The notes beneath the pieces are model-generated. The model made no database searches. It was not told the DNA's origin and saw only the letters and a list, made by a program, of their open reading frames with translations. From Polynucleobacter sp. MWH-UH25E (GTDB lineage: Bacteria > Pseudomonadota > Gammaproteobacteria > Burkholderiales > Burkholderiaceae), in contig NZ_CP061286.1 in NCBI RefSeq assembly GCF_018687095.1, positions 1,550,001 to 1,614,000 on the forward strand: a stretch of DNA of 64,000 bases, read 5' to 3'. Positions 27,856 to 38,397 of this stretch are shown here, piece after piece. Both the position numbers and the translations under genes were made by a program. The first letter of the stretch is position 1. The number at the start of each line of letters is the position of its first letter.

Positions 27856-29382
27856 ATGACTATGAATGCACCGCAAGCCTTTGAATCAAAAGAAGATATT
27901 GGCCACTACGTAGGCGGCTCCGTTGTTAATCCAAAAGACGGTCGTTTTTCGGATGTCTATAACCCTGCAAAAGGGGCCGTTGCTCGCAGAGTTGCATTGG
28001 CCAGCCGTAAGGAAGTCGATGCCGCAGTGGCGGTTGCCCAAAAGGCATTTGAAAGCTGGAGCCAAACGAGCCCACTCAGACGAGCGCGCATTCTTTTCAA
28101 GTACCTCGAATTACTGAATGCCAACCGTGATGAATTAGCTGCCATCATTACCGCCGAGCATGGCAAGGTGTTTACCGATGCTCAAGGAGAAGTCACTCGC
28201 GGCATTGAAATTCTCGAGTTCGCAACAGGCATCCCTGAACTCCTTAAAGGTGACTACACTGAGCAAGTATCTACTGATATCGATAACTGGGTAATGCGCC
28301 AACCTTTAGGTGTTGTTGCTGGTATCACCCCATTTAATTTCCCTGTCATGGTTCCAATGTGGATGTTCCCAATGGCCATTGCTTGCGGTAATACCTTCAT
28401 CCTCAAGCCCAGCCCAACAGATCCATCCGCATCTCTATTTATGGCTAAGCTACTAAAAGAAGCAGGCTTACCTGATGGCGTATTCAACGTAGTTCAGGGT
28501 GATAAAGAGGCAGTGGATGCTTTGATCGAGAATCCAGATGTGAAAGCAATCAGCTTTGTTGGATCCACTCCAATTGCCAACTATATCTATGAGCGCTGCG
28601 CTCACTTTGGCAAACGCTCCCAGGCACTTGGTGGTGCCAAGAACCACATGGTCATCATGCCAGATGCGGATATTGATAAAGTAATTGATGCATTGGTTGG
28701 CGCAGCTTACGGCTCTGCAGGCGAGCGCTGCATGGCGATTTCAGTAGCTGTGCTCGTTGGAGATGTAGCCGAGAAGATCATGCCGAAATTAATTGAGCGC
28801 ACTAAAACGCTCAAGGTTAAAAATGGCATGGAGCTTGATGCAGAGATGGGCCCGATTGTTACTAAGGCCGCCTTAGAGCGTATTACCGGCTATATTGAAA
28901 GTGGCGTTGCCTCAGGTGCGAAACTATTAGTGGATGGTCGCGGCTTTAAAGTTCCTGGAAATGAAAATGGCTTCTTCTTGGGTGGAACCTTGTTTGACAA
29001 TGTCACTCCAGACATGAAGATCTATCTCGAAGAAATCTTTGGGCCAGTACTCTCCTGCTTACGCGTAGCTAACTTTACAGAGGCATTGAATCTAGTTAAT
29101 TCTTGCGAGTTTGGTAACGGCGTTGCCTGCTTTACTAGCGATGGCAATATCGCTCGTGAATTTGCTCGTCGCGTCCAAGTTGGCATGGTTGGCATTAATG
29201 TTCCAATTCCTGTTCCAATGGCTTGGCATGGCTTTGGAGGCTGGAAGAAGTCTCTCTTTGGCGACATGCACGCATATGGCAAAGAAGGTGTTCGCTTCTA
29301 CACCAAGCAGAAGAGCGTGATGCAACGTTGGCCTGAAAGCATTGCCAAAGGTGCTGAGTTTGTGATGCCTACCTCCAAATAA
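27856..29382 (+). CDS. mmsA: CoA-acylating methylmalonate-semialdehyde dehydrogenase
   Basis: Converts methylmalonate semialdehyde (or malonate semialdehyde) with CoA and NAD to propionyl-CoA (or acetyl-CoA), in valine, inositol or beta-alanine breakdown. The 508-residue ALDH-fold protein has [43 protein letters not shown] and [12 protein letters not shown] with catalytic Cys292. The loop that holds the general-base Glu in ordinary ALDHs reads LGGAKNHMV without Glu, as in CoA-acylating members. ATG 27856 is used; an in-frame ATG sits two codons on. It is monocistronic, with a strong bidirectional terminator at 29423-29450. Its propionyl-CoA product links functionally with prpE, though the genes are 14 kb apart. 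Confidence 0.92.
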   Translation: MTMNAPQAFESKEDIGHYVGGSVVNPKDGRFSDVYNPAKGAVARRVALASRKEVDAAVAVAQKAFESWSQTSPLRRARILFKYLELLNANRDELAAIITAEHGKVFTDAQGEVTRGIEILEFATGIPELLKGDYTEQVSTDIDNWVMRQPLGVVAGITPFNFPVMVPMWMFPMAIACGNTFILKPSPTDPSASLFMAKLLKEAGLPDGVFNVVQGDKEAVDALIENPDVKAISFVGSTPIANYIYERCAHFGKRSQALGGAKNHMVIMPDADIDKVIDALVGAAYGSAGERCMAISVAVLVGDVAEKIMPKLIERTKTLKVKNGMELDAEMGPIVTKAALERITGYIESGVASGAKLLVDGRGFKVPGNENGFFLGGTLFDNVTPDMKIYLEEIFGPVLSCLRVANFTEALNLVNSCEFGNGVACFTSDGNIAREFARRVQVGMVGINVPIPVPMAWHGFGGWKKSLFGDMHAYGKEGVRFYTKQKSVMQRWPESIAKGAEFVMPTSK

Positions 29383-29422
29383 GGGGCAAGGTTTTCAGCA
29401 TTTAAACCATCTGGCAATAACA

Positions 29423-29450
29423 AAAATGGCGATCCTTTGATCGCCATTTT
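29423..29450. terminator. bidirectional terminator between mmsA and the DUF1178 gene
   Basis: Perfect 12-bp stem AAAATGGCGATC / GATCGCCATTTT with a 4-base loop, between the mmsA stop (29382) and the convergent DUF1178 stop (29469). The A/T arms give a U tract on both strands. Confidence 0.85.
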
Positions 29451-29468
29451 CACTAGGTGTTAAAGAAT

Positions 29469-29957
29469 TTACTGCAAAGTATTTTTAAACGCGGGAATAA
29501 TTGGCACCGCCAATACTTCAATCCCCTCTTCTCGCAAAGATTCCGCTTCATCCAATGTAGTTTGCCCACGAATGCTACGCTCCGGTGCTTCTTTATAGTG
29601 AATTTTTCTAGCCTCTTCAGCAAACGCAGTACCAACATCCTCTGACTTACCCATGAGTTCGCGCATTCCCTTTAGGAAAGCTGCCTGAACCTGAGCCTCT
29701 AGTTGAGAATGATCGTTACCAGTTAGCGCAACCACTTCACCAGATCCCGTATTTGCATTTATATCTTCAGCTGGGCTTATGACTGAGTTGGAAGATTTTG
29801 CAATATGCGGGGCAGATGGCATGCGGGTAATTTCCGTGCTGTCACATACAGGACAGGCGAGCATGCCCTTCTCTTGCTGAGCGAGACAATCCTCTTCAGA
29901 GGCAAACCATCCTTCAAAACGATGATCTAAGGGACAGGCGAGGTTGTAGACTTTCAT
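29469..29957 (-). CDS. DUF1178 family protein
   Basis: A 162-residue cytoplasmic protein of unknown function. The DUF1178 N-terminus is clear: MKVYNLACPLDHRFEGWFAS, followed by CPVCDS, so Cys8 and the CPxC pair may form a small zinc site. A disordered middle (SSNSVISPAEDINANTGS) leads to a C-terminal region with FLKGMRELMGKSEDVGTAFAEEARKIHYKEAPERSIRGQTTLDEAESLREEGIEVLAVP, also characteristic. Located 76 bases downstream of the Nudix hydrolase gene on the same strand, a frequent pairing in Burkholderiales. Confidence 0.85.
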   Translation of the reverse strand: MKVYNLACPLDHRFEGWFASEEDCLAQQEKGMLACPVCDSTEITRMPSAPHIAKSSNSVISPAEDINANTGSGEVVALTGNDHSQLEAQVQAAFLKGMRELMGKSEDVGTAFAEEARKIHYKEAPERSIRGQTTLDEAESLREEGIEVLAVPIIPAFKNTLQ

Positions 29958-30033
29958 AGAGGCTAAATGGGGGCAAAAATGCCAAATTCAATACCATTAT
30001 TTTAATAGGAATTGAATTTATCCATGAAACGCC

Positions 30034-30633
30034 TCAGGAAAGCGCCCTAGCCTGAGTTAGACCTCTGCGATAACGGTCTAACCAGTATGCAGAAATAGTA
30101 GTTTTAACATCGGTAATCTCGCCTGACTCGATCCACCCAAGCAATTGATCCAAGGGGGCAGCAAAAACATCTAAAAACTCTTCCGCATCCAATCGACTTT
30201 TGCCAGGAACCAAATTCTCCGCCAAATAAATATCAATGAATTCCGTGGAATATGAAATTACTGGATGTATACGACGGATATAACTCCACTTTTTAGCCGT
30301 ATAGCCCGTCTCCTCTTCTAGCTCACGTTGCGCGCACAGCAAATGATCTTCACCAGCCTCTAACTTTCCCGCCGGAATCTCTATACACGCTTTGGCGATC
30401 GGATAACGATATTGGCGCTCTAGCAATATTCTGCCGTCATTCAATATCGCAACAACCGCCACAGCCCCTGGATGGATTAAATACTCACGCAATGCTGTCT
30501 TACCATCAGGCAATCTCACTTGGTCGCGTTTCATATTTAAAAAGATGCCGCCATAGACATCTTCTCCATTGATGCGATCTTCTCGCAAATGCGTATCGCC
30601 GACAGGTAAATCTTCAAATGATTTTTCAGTCAT
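30034..30633 (-). CDS. Nudix hydrolase, ADP-ribose pyrophosphatase-like
   Basis: The 199-residue protein has a perfect Nudix box, G-x5-E-x7-REL-x-EE-x-G, in GKLEAGEDHLLCAQRELEEETG (about residues 98-120), binding the Mg-diphosphate. The flanking 'PGAVAVVAIL...ILLERQYRYPIAKACIEIPAGKLE' and 'HPVISYSTEFIDIYLAENL' resemble the ADP-sugar pyrophosphatase (NudF) subgroup, which hydrolyses ADP-ribose to AMP and ribose-5-phosphate. Substrate preference is inferred from that resemblance. Upstream lies the nuo operon terminator, so it should have its own promoter in the 97-base gap. Confidence 0.85.
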   Translation of the reverse strand: MTEKSFEDLPVGDTHLREDRINGEDVYGGIFLNMKRDQVRLPDGKTALREYLIHPGAVAVVAILNDGRILLERQYRYPIAKACIEIPAGKLEAGEDHLLCAQRELEEETGYTAKKWSYIRRIHPVISYSTEFIDIYLAENLVPGKSRLDAEEFLDVFAAPLDQLLGWIESGEITDVKTTISAYWLDRYRRGLTQARALS

Positions 30634-30730
30634 ATCTAATAATCTACGTAGTTAATACAGATTTACTAATGATGATTTATGGAATTATCAAAGCATAACA
30701 ACTATCGATGACAAGTCTATGTCGATCATC

Positions 30731-30761
30731 AAAAAAATAAAGGCTCCATACGGAGCCTTTA
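30731..30761 (-). terminator. intrinsic terminator of the nuo operon
   Basis: Minus strand: 10-bp stem with arms TAAAGGCTCC / GGAGCCTTTA and a 4-base loop, followed by a T run (plus-strand A run 30731-30737), 20 bases beyond the nuoN stop. Confidence 0.9.
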
Positions 30762-30780
30762 AATTCATTATTTAGTGTGC

Positions 30781-32280
30781 TTATGAGCCCAACAATGTAC
30801 GACGCATTGCATCCAAACAAATGCTCATCAGACTGGCTGGAACAATACCAATAGCAAGCACGAGAATAGTGTTCAGACTCAATATCCCTTTAGCAACGCC
30901 AGAACCAGAAACGCTGTGCTCATGAGCTGGCTCATCAAAGTACATTACCTTAACGACTCTGAGATAGTAGAAAGCGCCAATCAAGGAAGCGATTACAGCA
31001 ATAATCGCTAAGAAAGTATGTTCTGCATCTACTAATGCCTCTAGTACACCTAATTTAGCCGCAAAGCCAACAGTTGGTGGAATACCTGCTAATGAGAACA
31101 TCATGACCAAGCCAATAAAGGCAAACCATGGATGCTTCTTATTTAATCCCTTAAGGCCTTCCAATGTTTCGCAGTCATACCCTTTACGAGATAACACCAT
31201 CAGGAGACCGAAGGTACCCAATGTAGTTAAAACATAGGTAATCGCATAAAACATAGATGCGCTAAATGCATGATCGTCAAATACAGACAACATACCAAGC
31301 AAGACAAAGCCCATTTGCGCAATTGCTGAATAAGCTAACATGCGCTTCACATTGGTTTGCGCGATGGCCGTCACGTTACCCACAACTAATGAAAGAATCG
31401 CCAAGAGAACCAACATAGGCTGCCAGTCGCCCATTAATGGCAACAAGGTATTTACCAATAGTCTAAATAGCAATGCAAAAGCGGCCAACTTAGGTGCCGC
31501 GGCAATCATTAGCGTTACTGCTGTTGGTGCACCTTGATATACATCAGGAACCCACATATGAAATGGCACTACACCCAATTTAAATGCCAGACCAGCAACA
31601 ATAAAAACTAAACCGAATGCCATAACTAAGTGATTAATACGTGGGTCTGCAACTGTTTTAAAGATCTCAATAAGATCCAAAGAGCCAGTTACACCATAGA
31701 GCATAGACATGCCGTATAACAAGAAACCAGAAGCAAGAGCGCCCAAGATGAAATACTTGATGCCCGCTTCTACACTCTTCTCACTGCTATGACGCATTGC
31801 CACCAATGCATACATTGGCAAAGCCATCAACTCTAAACCGAGATAGAGAGTTAGTAAATTTGCGCCGGAAATTAAAACGAACTGACCTAACAAAGCCAAT
31901 AAGACCAGAACAATAAAGTCAGGACGGAATAAAGCGCGATCTGATAGATACTGTTTCGAGTAAATCAAGCTTACAAACACCGCTCCGCATGAACAAGCCT
32001 TGAGCAAGTTAGATAGTGAGTCAGATTGGAATAAGCCATTCATTGCCACCAAGGAAATATCACTCAAGCGGCCGATGAAAGCCAAAAAGAGATAAGCCAA
32101 AAGGATTAATGAGAAAAAGTAGACAAAGCCTACGCCACGTGGCGTATGAAATATATCTTGCTCAACGCCTGGTACAGACTTCACTTTTTCACGTACAAAA
32201 ACGCTAGCTACCAGCAATACGCAAGTAGCAAGTAGTAGAACCAGTTCAGGCAGGACGGCATATAGGTCGAATGCTTGCAT
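30781..32280 (-). CDS. nuoN: NADH-quinone oxidoreductase subunit N
   Basis: Antiporter-like proton-pumping subunit of complex I in the inner membrane. The 499-residue protein is almost wholly hydrophobic, with about 14 transmembrane helices. Conserved Proton_antipo_M features include [44 protein letters not shown], with the key Glu in TM5, [20 protein letters not shown], the pumping-channel lysines, and [18 protein letters not shown]. Last gene of the operon, 10 bases after nuoM, followed by the terminator. Confidence 0.97.
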   Translation of the reverse strand: MQAFDLYAVLPELVLLLATCVLLVASVFVREKVKSVPGVEQDIFHTPRGVGFVYFFSLILLAYLFLAFIGRLSDISLVAMNGLFQSDSLSNLLKACSCGAVFVSLIYSKQYLSDRALFRPDFIVLVLLALLGQFVLISGANLLTLYLGLELMALPMYALVAMRHSSEKSVEAGIKYFILGALASGFLLYGMSMLYGVTGSLDLIEIFKTVADPRINHLVMAFGLVFIVAGLAFKLGVVPFHMWVPDVYQGAPTAVTLMIAAAPKLAAFALLFRLLVNTLLPLMGDWQPMLVLLAILSLVVGNVTAIAQTNVKRMLAYSAIAQMGFVLLGMLSVFDDHAFSASMFYAITYVLTTLGTFGLLMVLSRKGYDCETLEGLKGLNKKHPWFAFIGLVMMFSLAGIPPTVGFAAKLGVLEALVDAEHTFLAIIAVIASLIGAFYYLRVVKVMYFDEPAHEHSVSGSGVAKGILSLNTILVLAIGIVPASLMSICLDAMRRTLLGS

Positions 32281-32290
32281 TTACTTTTAC

Positions 32291-33757
32291 TCAGAGTTTG
32301 CTAACAGCAACGTGCTGCAGCAGATTAATTACGGCTGGATGAATGATGTCTGTAAACGGCTTTGGATAAACACCCATGCCAATAACGCAGACCGTTAATA
32401 CAGTCATCATGAAATATTCGCGAGCATTGAGATCTTTCAACTCTTCAACGTGCGCATTATGAATGGCGCCAAAGAATACGCGCTTCACCATCCACAAGGA
32501 ATAAGCGGCACCTAAGATCAATGCTGTTGCCGCGAGAATACCGATCACAAAGTCATAATCCACCGCAGCCAAAATCACCATAAATTCACCAACGAAACCA
32601 GAGGTGGCTGGCAATCCGCAATTCGCCATAGCCATGAGAACAGCGAAAGCTGTAAATGCTGGCATGCGATGTACTACACCACCGTAATCAGCAATTTGAC
32701 GGGTATGCATACGGTCATATAGAACGCCAATAGATAGGAACATTGCGCCCGCCACAAAACCGTGTGAAATCATTTGCACAATGCCGCCCTCAATACCCAA
32801 AGGGCTAAAGAGGAAGAAGCCGAGCGTAACAAAGCCCATATGCGCTACTGACGAATAAGCAACCAGCTTTTTCATGTCCTTTTGCACTAAGGCAACTGCG
32901 CCAACGTAAATAACCGCAACAAGTGACAAGAAAATAACGAATGGTCCCAGGTATTGACTTGCATCTGGCGCGATAGGTAGTGAGAATCGCAAGAACCCGT
33001 AAGCGCCAAGCTTCAACATAATTGCCGCCAAAACTACGGAACCGCCAGTTGGCGCCTCAACGTGAACGTCAGGCAACCATGTATGCAAAGGCCACATTGG
33101 AACCTTGACCGCAAATGCCATAAAGAAGGCGGCAAATAACAAAATCTGCTCAACAATATCAAGGCGAGCATTTTGCCAAGCCAAAATATCGAATGTATTG
33201 GTAACGTTATAGAGATACAACATTGCAACCAAGGTCAGCAAAGAACCCAGCAAGGTGTACAAGAAGAACTTAAAGGCTGCGTAGATACGGTTATGACCAC
33301 CCCATACACCGATGATGATGTACATCGGAATGAGTGTTGCTTCGAAGAAAACATAGAACAGCAAAGCATCTAGTGCAGCAAATACACCAATCATCAACCC
33401 AGAAAGGATCATGAAGGATGCCATGTACTGCGATACCTTAGTATCAATGACTTCCCAAGCAGCAATCACAACAAAAATATTGATGAATGCAGTTAATACG
33501 ATGAACCATACCGAGATACCATCGATACCTAAGTAATAGTTAATGTCGTAACGAGGAATCCAGCTAATCTTTTCTACAAACTGCATACCAGGATTAGCAA
33601 TATCGAAATTGATAATCAATGGCAGGGTTGCAATAAACCCAATAATTGAGCCAACGAGTGCTAACCAACGCACTCCAGCAGATGGCTTCTCAGACCCATA
33701 AAACAAAATAATGAGTCCAAAAATGATTGGGGTCCAGATGGCGTAAGTAAGAATCAT
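32291..33757 (-). CDS. nuoM: NADH-quinone oxidoreductase subunit M
   Basis: Second antiporter-like proton channel of complex I. 488 residues, about 14 membrane helices. Characteristic segments: YYLGIDGISVWFIVLTAFIN, YVFFEATLIPMYIIIGVWGG with the essential TM5 Glu, KFFLYTLLGS, VKVPMWPLHTWLPDVHVEAPTGGSVVLAAIMLKLGAYGFLRF, and DMKKLVAYSSVAHMGFVTLG. Length matches the family (about 490-510). 24 bases after nuoL. Confidence 0.97.
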   Translation of the reverse strand: MILTYAIWTPIIFGLIILFYGSEKPSAGVRWLALVGSIIGFIATLPLIINFDIANPGMQFVEKISWIPRYDINYYLGIDGISVWFIVLTAFINIFVVIAAWEVIDTKVSQYMASFMILSGLMIGVFAALDALLFYVFFEATLIPMYIIIGVWGGHNRIYAAFKFFLYTLLGSLLTLVAMLYLYNVTNTFDILAWQNARLDIVEQILLFAAFFMAFAVKVPMWPLHTWLPDVHVEAPTGGSVVLAAIMLKLGAYGFLRFSLPIAPDASQYLGPFVIFLSLVAVIYVGAVALVQKDMKKLVAYSSVAHMGFVTLGFFLFSPLGIEGGIVQMISHGFVAGAMFLSIGVLYDRMHTRQIADYGGVVHRMPAFTAFAVLMAMANCGLPATSGFVGEFMVILAAVDYDFVIGILAATALILGAAYSLWMVKRVFFGAIHNAHVEELKDLNAREYFMMTVLTVCVIGMGVYPKPFTDIIHPAVINLLQHVAVSKL

Positions 33758-33781
33758 AGTGGCTACTTAAGTAACAAAGGC

Positions 33782-35836
33782 CTAGCGAACAAAAGGCAGG
33801 TAAGCGTATAAAACCCAAGCTAGCAATACCGCTAAGCCTGCAATCATTGCAAAGGCATAGTGATAAACATAACCGGATTGCAAATGGCGAATGACTCCAG
33901 CAAAGCGCCCTACTGAATGAGCACTTCCATTTACCAAGAAGCCGTCAATCACTTTCTGGTCGCCGCGATGCCAAAGAATTCCGCCAATCCATATGAGGCC
34001 CTTAGCAAACACTGCTTGATTCAAGTCATCTAAGTAGTATTTGTTATCAAATAGTTTCTTGATTGGTGCAAATGTTTGAGCTACCTTAGTAGGCAAACCA
34101 GGCGCCCATAAATAGCCGATGGCTGCAGTCAGTACACCCAATACAACCAACCCCAATACAGGGGAAGTAAATGCATGAATAGCCATTGCAACTGGGCCAT
34201 GGAATTCTTCTGAAAGCTCTTTCATGACTGGATGACGAGCGAGATCAATAAAGATCGAATCGCCAAGGTATGTTCCAAACAGGAGAGGCGTAATAGTGTA
34301 GAAACCAATAATCACTGATGGGATAGCCAACAAAATCAGGGGTAATGTGACCACCAATGGTGACTCATGTGGTTTCTCACCAGGGGCTAAACCGTGGTGA
34401 GCGTGGTCATCGCCCTGTTCCGCATGATCATGGTGATGGTCGTGAGAGTCTGCATGACCCCAACGTGCTTTGCCATGGAATACCCAGAAATACAGGCGGA
34501 ATGAATACAAGGCTGTAACAAATACGCTAGCCATCACAGCAAAGTATGCAAAGCCCGATCCAGGGATATGGCTTGCTGCTACAGCTTCAATAATTGAGTC
34601 TTTTGAGTAGTAGCCCGAGAAGAATGGCGTACCAATTAAAGCAAGATTGCCAAGCAACATCATGAGACAAGTTATTGGCATGTATTTCCAGAGACCGCCC
34701 ATCTTGCGCATATCTTGCTCGTGGCGCATACCCAAAATCACGCTACCCGCTGCAAGGAATAACAACGCCTTAAAGAATGCATGAGTCATCAAATGAAATA
34801 TGGCAACCGGGTAAGCAGATACGCCGAGTGCAACTGTCATATAGCCCAACTGTGAAAGTGTGGAATACGCTACAACACGCTTGATATCGTTTTGTACGAT
34901 CCCTAAGAACCCCATAAATAAGGCAGTGATAGAGCCAATTACTAAGATGAAGCTAAGAGCAACATCTGAAAGCTCAAACAATGGTGACATACGGGACACC
35001 ATAAAGATGCCAGCAGTAACCATGGTTGCCGCGTGAATTAATGCAGAAATTGGAGTTGGACCTTCCATGGAGTCTGGAAGCCACACATGCAATGGAAACT
35101 GTGCAGATTTACCCATTGCGCCAATGAACAAACAAATGCAGGCAACAGTTAACAGATTCCAACCAGTGCCTGGCAATGTTTGTGCTGCCAATGCGGTATT
35201 TTGTGAAAAGATTACGTCATATTGCATAGAGCCTGTGCTCGCTAGCAATAAACCAATGCCCAAGATGAATCCAAAGTCACCAACACGATTAACTAAGAAA
35301 GCCTTCATGTTTGCAAATACTGCTGACTGACGCTCAAAGTAAAAGCCAATCAATAAATAAGAAACTACACCCACAGCTTCCCAGCCGAAGAAGAGTTGCA
35401 ATAGGTTATTACTCATCACCAGCATCAACATTGCAAAAGTGAATAAGGAAATATATGAGAAGAAGCGGTTGTACCCTTCTTCGCCATGCATATAACCAAT
35501 CGTATAGATATGGACCATGAGCGACACAAATGTCACTACACACATCATGGTTGCAGTCAATGGATCAATCAAGAAGCCAATGTCTAAATTGAGTTCACCT
35601 AACTGCATCCAGTGATATACAGTGCCATTGAAATAGAAGCCATCCATCACCTGAGCCAATACATTGCATGACAAAGCAAATGCAATCGCTACGCCCAAAA
35701 TAGTCACGAATTGGCAAGCTCCATGGCCAATTCGGTTACCGCCCAATTTAGTGCCAAAGAAACCGGCAATCATGGAGCCAAACAATGGCGCCAATGGAAT
35801 TGCACAGAGAACAGGAATAGTTAAGGTTAATTGCAT
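33782..35836 (-). CDS. nuoL: NADH-quinone oxidoreductase subunit L
   Basis: Distal antiporter-like subunit of complex I with the long lateral helix that ties the membrane arm together. 684 residues, longer than E. coli NuoL (613). Motifs: FIDPLTATMMCVVTFVSLMVHIYTIGYM, FGWEAVGVVSYLLIGFYFERQSA, GKSAQFPLHVWLPDSMEGPTPISALIHAATMVTAGIFMV, and DIKRVVAYSTLSQLGYM. Between helices, about residues 457-485, is an insert very rich in His and Asp (DSHDHHHDHAEQGDDHAHHG), possibly metal-binding. Two bases after nuoK. Confidence 0.97.
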   Translation of the reverse strand: MQLTLTIPVLCAIPLAPLFGSMIAGFFGTKLGGNRIGHGACQFVTILGVAIAFALSCNVLAQVMDGFYFNGTVYHWMQLGELNLDIGFLIDPLTATMMCVVTFVSLMVHIYTIGYMHGEEGYNRFFSYISLFTFAMLMLVMSNNLLQLFFGWEAVGVVSYLLIGFYFERQSAVFANMKAFLVNRVGDFGFILGIGLLLASTGSMQYDVIFSQNTALAAQTLPGTGWNLLTVACICLFIGAMGKSAQFPLHVWLPDSMEGPTPISALIHAATMVTAGIFMVSRMSPLFELSDVALSFILVIGSITALFMGFLGIVQNDIKRVVAYSTLSQLGYMTVALGVSAYPVAIFHLMTHAFFKALLFLAAGSVILGMRHEQDMRKMGGLWKYMPITCLMMLLGNLALIGTPFFSGYYSKDSIIEAVAASHIPGSGFAYFAVMASVFVTALYSFRLYFWVFHGKARWGHADSHDHHHDHAEQGDDHAHHGLAPGEKPHESPLVVTLPLILLAIPSVIIGFYTITPLLFGTYLGDSIFIDLARHPVMKELSEEFHGPVAMAIHAFTSPVLGLVVLGVLTAAIGYLWAPGLPTKVAQTFAPIKKLFDNKYYLDDLNQAVFAKGLIWIGGILWHRGDQKVIDGFLVNGSAHSVGRFAGVIRHLQSGYVYHYAFAMIAGLAVLLAWVLYAYLPFVR

Positions 35837-35838
35837 GA

Positions 35839-36147
35839 CTAGCCTTTTAGGTGGTCTAGATCTTCAGCATTAATCGTGTCAACCTTACGGAAGAGCACAA
35901 CTAAGATTGCTAAGCCGATCGCCGCTTCAGCAGCAGCCACAGTCAAAATAAAGAATACAAATACCTGGCCAGCCATATCCCCTAGGTAATGAGAGAAGGC
36001 TACAAAATTCATATTGACTGATAACAACATCAGCTCTATTGCCATTAACAATATGATGACATTCTTGCGATTCAAGAAAATACCGATCACGCTGGTGGCA
36101 AACAGGATGGCGCTAAGCACCAAGTAATGGGCTAGAGTAATCGTCAT
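35839..36147 (-). CDS. nuoK: NADH-quinone oxidoreductase subunit K
   Basis: Small membrane subunit of complex I, 102 residues with three transmembrane helices. Contains [37 protein letters not shown], where the buried Glu of TM2 (MAIELML) is part of the proton-conducting chain, and [13 protein letters not shown] with the second conserved Glu. Start ATG overlaps the nuoJ stop by 4 bases. Confidence 0.97.
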   Translation of the reverse strand: MTITLAHYLVLSAILFATSVIGIFLNRKNVIILLMAIELMLLSVNMNFVAFSHYLGDMAGQVFVFFILTVAAAEAAIGLAILVVLFRKVDTINAEDLDHLKG

Positions 36148-36791
36148 TTCTTTTCTCCTCTAGCATCCTGTTTGGCATTCATATCGGCATCCATCTTGAC
36201 GATTTTCATGCGGTCCGCGGCAACCACATTTACCTGATCATGAATGTTTTGCGACTTAGAATCTTTTCGATTACGTAATGTAAGCGCTACAGCTGCGATG
36301 ATGGCTACTAACAAAATTACGCCGGCAACCTCGAACGCATATACATAGTCACCAAATATCAGCATACCTAATGCTTGTGTATTGCTTGCCATTGCCTCCT
36401 CAGGCATTAACTGAACTGGCGCATCAGTTCCAATAAAGCTTCTGATAATCACTATAGATAGCTCAAGAACAATCACAGCACCCATCAAGAATGCGATGGG
36501 AAGGAACTTTTTAAAGTCACGGCGCAGATGCTCTAGATCTAAATCCAACATCATGACAACGAAGAGGAACAAAACCATCACGGCGCCAACATAAACCAAA
36601 ATCAAGGCCAAGCTCAGGAATTCAGCTTTGAGCAACATCCAGATTCCGGATGCGCAAAAGAATGCAAGAACCAAAAATAATGCAGCATGAACCGGATTGC
36701 GTGCGGTAATCACGCGCAAGGCAGAAATCACCAGCAAACCTGCGAAGCCGAAAAAAAACGCGGCAAATAAAGTGGATGGATCGAATGTCAT
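36144..36791 (-). CDS. nuoJ: NADH-quinone oxidoreductase subunit J
   Basis: Membrane subunit of complex I between the quinone site and the antiporter-like subunits. 215 residues with five hydrophobic helices. The conserved TM3 segment, which undergoes pi-bulge rearrangement in the family, is [56 protein letters not shown] precedes it. A charged cytoplasmic C-terminal tail of about 40 residues ([11 protein letters not shown]... [11 protein letters not shown]) is longer than in E. coli. Confidence 0.96.
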   Translation of the reverse strand: MTFDPSTLFAAFFFGFAGLLVISALRVITARNPVHAALFLVLAFFCASGIWMLLKAEFLSLALILVYVGAVMVLFLFVVMMLDLDLEHLRRDFKKFLPIAFLMGAVIVLELSIVIIRSFIGTDAPVQLMPEEAMASNTQALGMLIFGDYVYAFEVAGVILLVAIIAAVALTLRNRKDSKSQNIHDQVNVVAADRMKIVKMDADMNAKQDARGEKK

Positions 36792-36812
36792 AGTTTCTTT
36801 TGCTCGATTCGA

Positions 36813-37304
36813 TTAACGATAAGGCGCATCAATAGCGCGGTTAGCGGCAATATCTTTTTCATACTTATCGCCTACAGCCAAAAGCATCTCTTTTGTGAAG
36901 TACAGGTCTCCACGCTTATCGCCAAAATATTCAAAAATATTGGTCTCAACGATAGCGTCTACTGGACAAGCTTCTTCACAGAATCCACAGAAAATGCACT
37001 TAGTTAAATCGATGTCATAGCGTGTTGTACGACGGGTACCGTCATCACGTTCCGCAGTTTCGATCGTAATTGCATAGGCTGGGCAGACTGCTTCACATAA
37101 TTTGCAACCAATGCAACGCTCCTCACCATTTTCGTAGCGACGCAATGCATGCAGCCCGCGGAAACGATTTGACAATGGAGTCTTTTCGTCTGGGTATTGA
37201 ACAGTAATTTTTGGTTTAAAGAGATAACGACCGGTAATTGACATGCCGGTCAGGATGTCTTTCAACATCAAGCTATCGAGGAATTGGGAAATTTTCTTAA
37301 ACAT
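36813..37304 (-). CDS. nuoI: NADH-quinone oxidoreductase subunit I
   Basis: Carries iron-sulfur clusters N6a and N6b in the connecting arm of complex I. 163 residues. Two 4Fe-4S motifs are intact: [12 protein letters not shown] (Cys64, 67, 70, 74) and [12 protein letters not shown] (Cys103, 106, 109, 113). Each motif's fourth Cys binds the other cluster in the usual 8Fe ferredoxin manner. An amphipathic N-terminal helix (residues 1-22) sits on the membrane. 11 bases after nuoH. Confidence 0.97.
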   Translation of the reverse strand: MFKKISQFLDSLMLKDILTGMSITGRYLFKPKITVQYPDEKTPLSNRFRGLHALRRYENGEERCIGCKLCEAVCPAYAITIETAERDDGTRRTTRYDIDLTKCIFCGFCEEACPVDAIVETNIFEYFGDKRGDLYFTKEMLLAVGDKYEKDIAANRAIDAPYR

Positions 37305-37315
37305 GATTGATCAAC

Positions 37316-38389
37316 TTATTTCCAAATATTCCATGGGGATACAACCCATGCACCGATAACCACTACCCAGAATACTGAGATAGGAATGAAGATCTTCCAG
37401 CCTAAACGCATAATTTGGTCATAGCGATAGCGTGGCAAAGTGGCACGCAGCCAAATAACACAAGACAACAAGAAGAAAGTTTTGCCAAACAGCCAGAAAA
37501 AGCCTGGAATATCACGCAGAATTGGCAAATCAACGATTGGCAACCAGCCGCCCAAGAACATGATTGATGCAACAGCAGCAATCAAAATCATGTTGGCATA
37601 TTCAGCCAAGAAGAACATGGCAAATGACATACCAGAGTACTCAACCATGTGTCCGGCAACAATCTCTGACTCACCTTCAACCACGTCAAATGGGTGACGA
37701 TTGGTTTCAGCTACACCAGAAATGAAGTAGATCAGGAACATTGGCAGCAATGGCAACCAATTCCATGACAAGAAATTGAGACCCATATGAGCAAAGTAAC
37801 CATGCTCCTGTGATTCAACAATAGCGCTTAAATTCAAAGAGCCAGATGTCAGCAATACGGTTACTAAGGCAAAGCCCATAGCAATTTCATAAGAAATCAT
37901 TTGCGCTGATGCACGCATCGCACCAAGGAATGGGTACTTAGAGTTAGAAGACCAGCCAGCCAGAATGACGCCATAAACACCGATGGAGGAAATGGCCATG
38001 ATGTAAAGAAGTCCGGCATTAACGTCTGCCAACATCATCTTCGCCTGAAATGGAATTACCGCCCAAGCTGCAAAAGCTGGTGCGATCACCATCACAGGCG
38101 CGATGAAATATAAAACTTTGCTCGCTTGAGTAGGAGAAATAATCTCCTTCATTAATAGCTTTAATGCATCTGCGATTGGTTGCAATAAACCCAAAGGCCC
38201 AACGCGATTTGGTCCAAGACGAATATGCATCCAGCCAATTAATTTACGCTCCCACAAGGTTAGATACGCTACACATCCAAACATTGGAAGAACGATGATG
38301 ACGATGCGGACCAAAGCCCAAACTAATGGCCATAATGACCCAAAAATAGCTTCACCTTGGGTTGTAACGAGGTCTAAGAAATTTTCCAT
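37316..38389 (-). CDS. nuoH: NADH-quinone oxidoreductase subunit H
   Basis: Membrane subunit forming much of the quinone-binding cavity. 357 residues, eight transmembrane helices. Conserved: [37 protein letters not shown], the acidic loop [28 protein letters not shown] lining the quinone channel, and the C-terminal [18 protein letters not shown]. Eight bases after nuoG. Confidence 0.97.
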   Translation of the reverse strand: MENFLDLVTTQGEAIFGSLWPLVWALVRIVIIVLPMFGCVAYLTLWERKLIGWMHIRLGPNRVGPLGLLQPIADALKLLMKEIISPTQASKVLYFIAPVMVIAPAFAAWAVIPFQAKMMLADVNAGLLYIMAISSIGVYGVILAGWSSNSKYPFLGAMRASAQMISYEIAMGFALVTVLLTSGSLNLSAIVESQEHGYFAHMGLNFLSWNWLPLLPMFLIYFISGVAETNRHPFDVVEGESEIVAGHMVEYSGMSFAMFFLAEYANMILIAAVASIMFLGGWLPIVDLPILRDIPGFFWLFGKTFFLLSCVIWLRATLPRYRYDQIMRLGWKIFIPISVFWVVVIGAWVVSPWNIWK

Positions 38390-38397
38390 CTTGTTCC

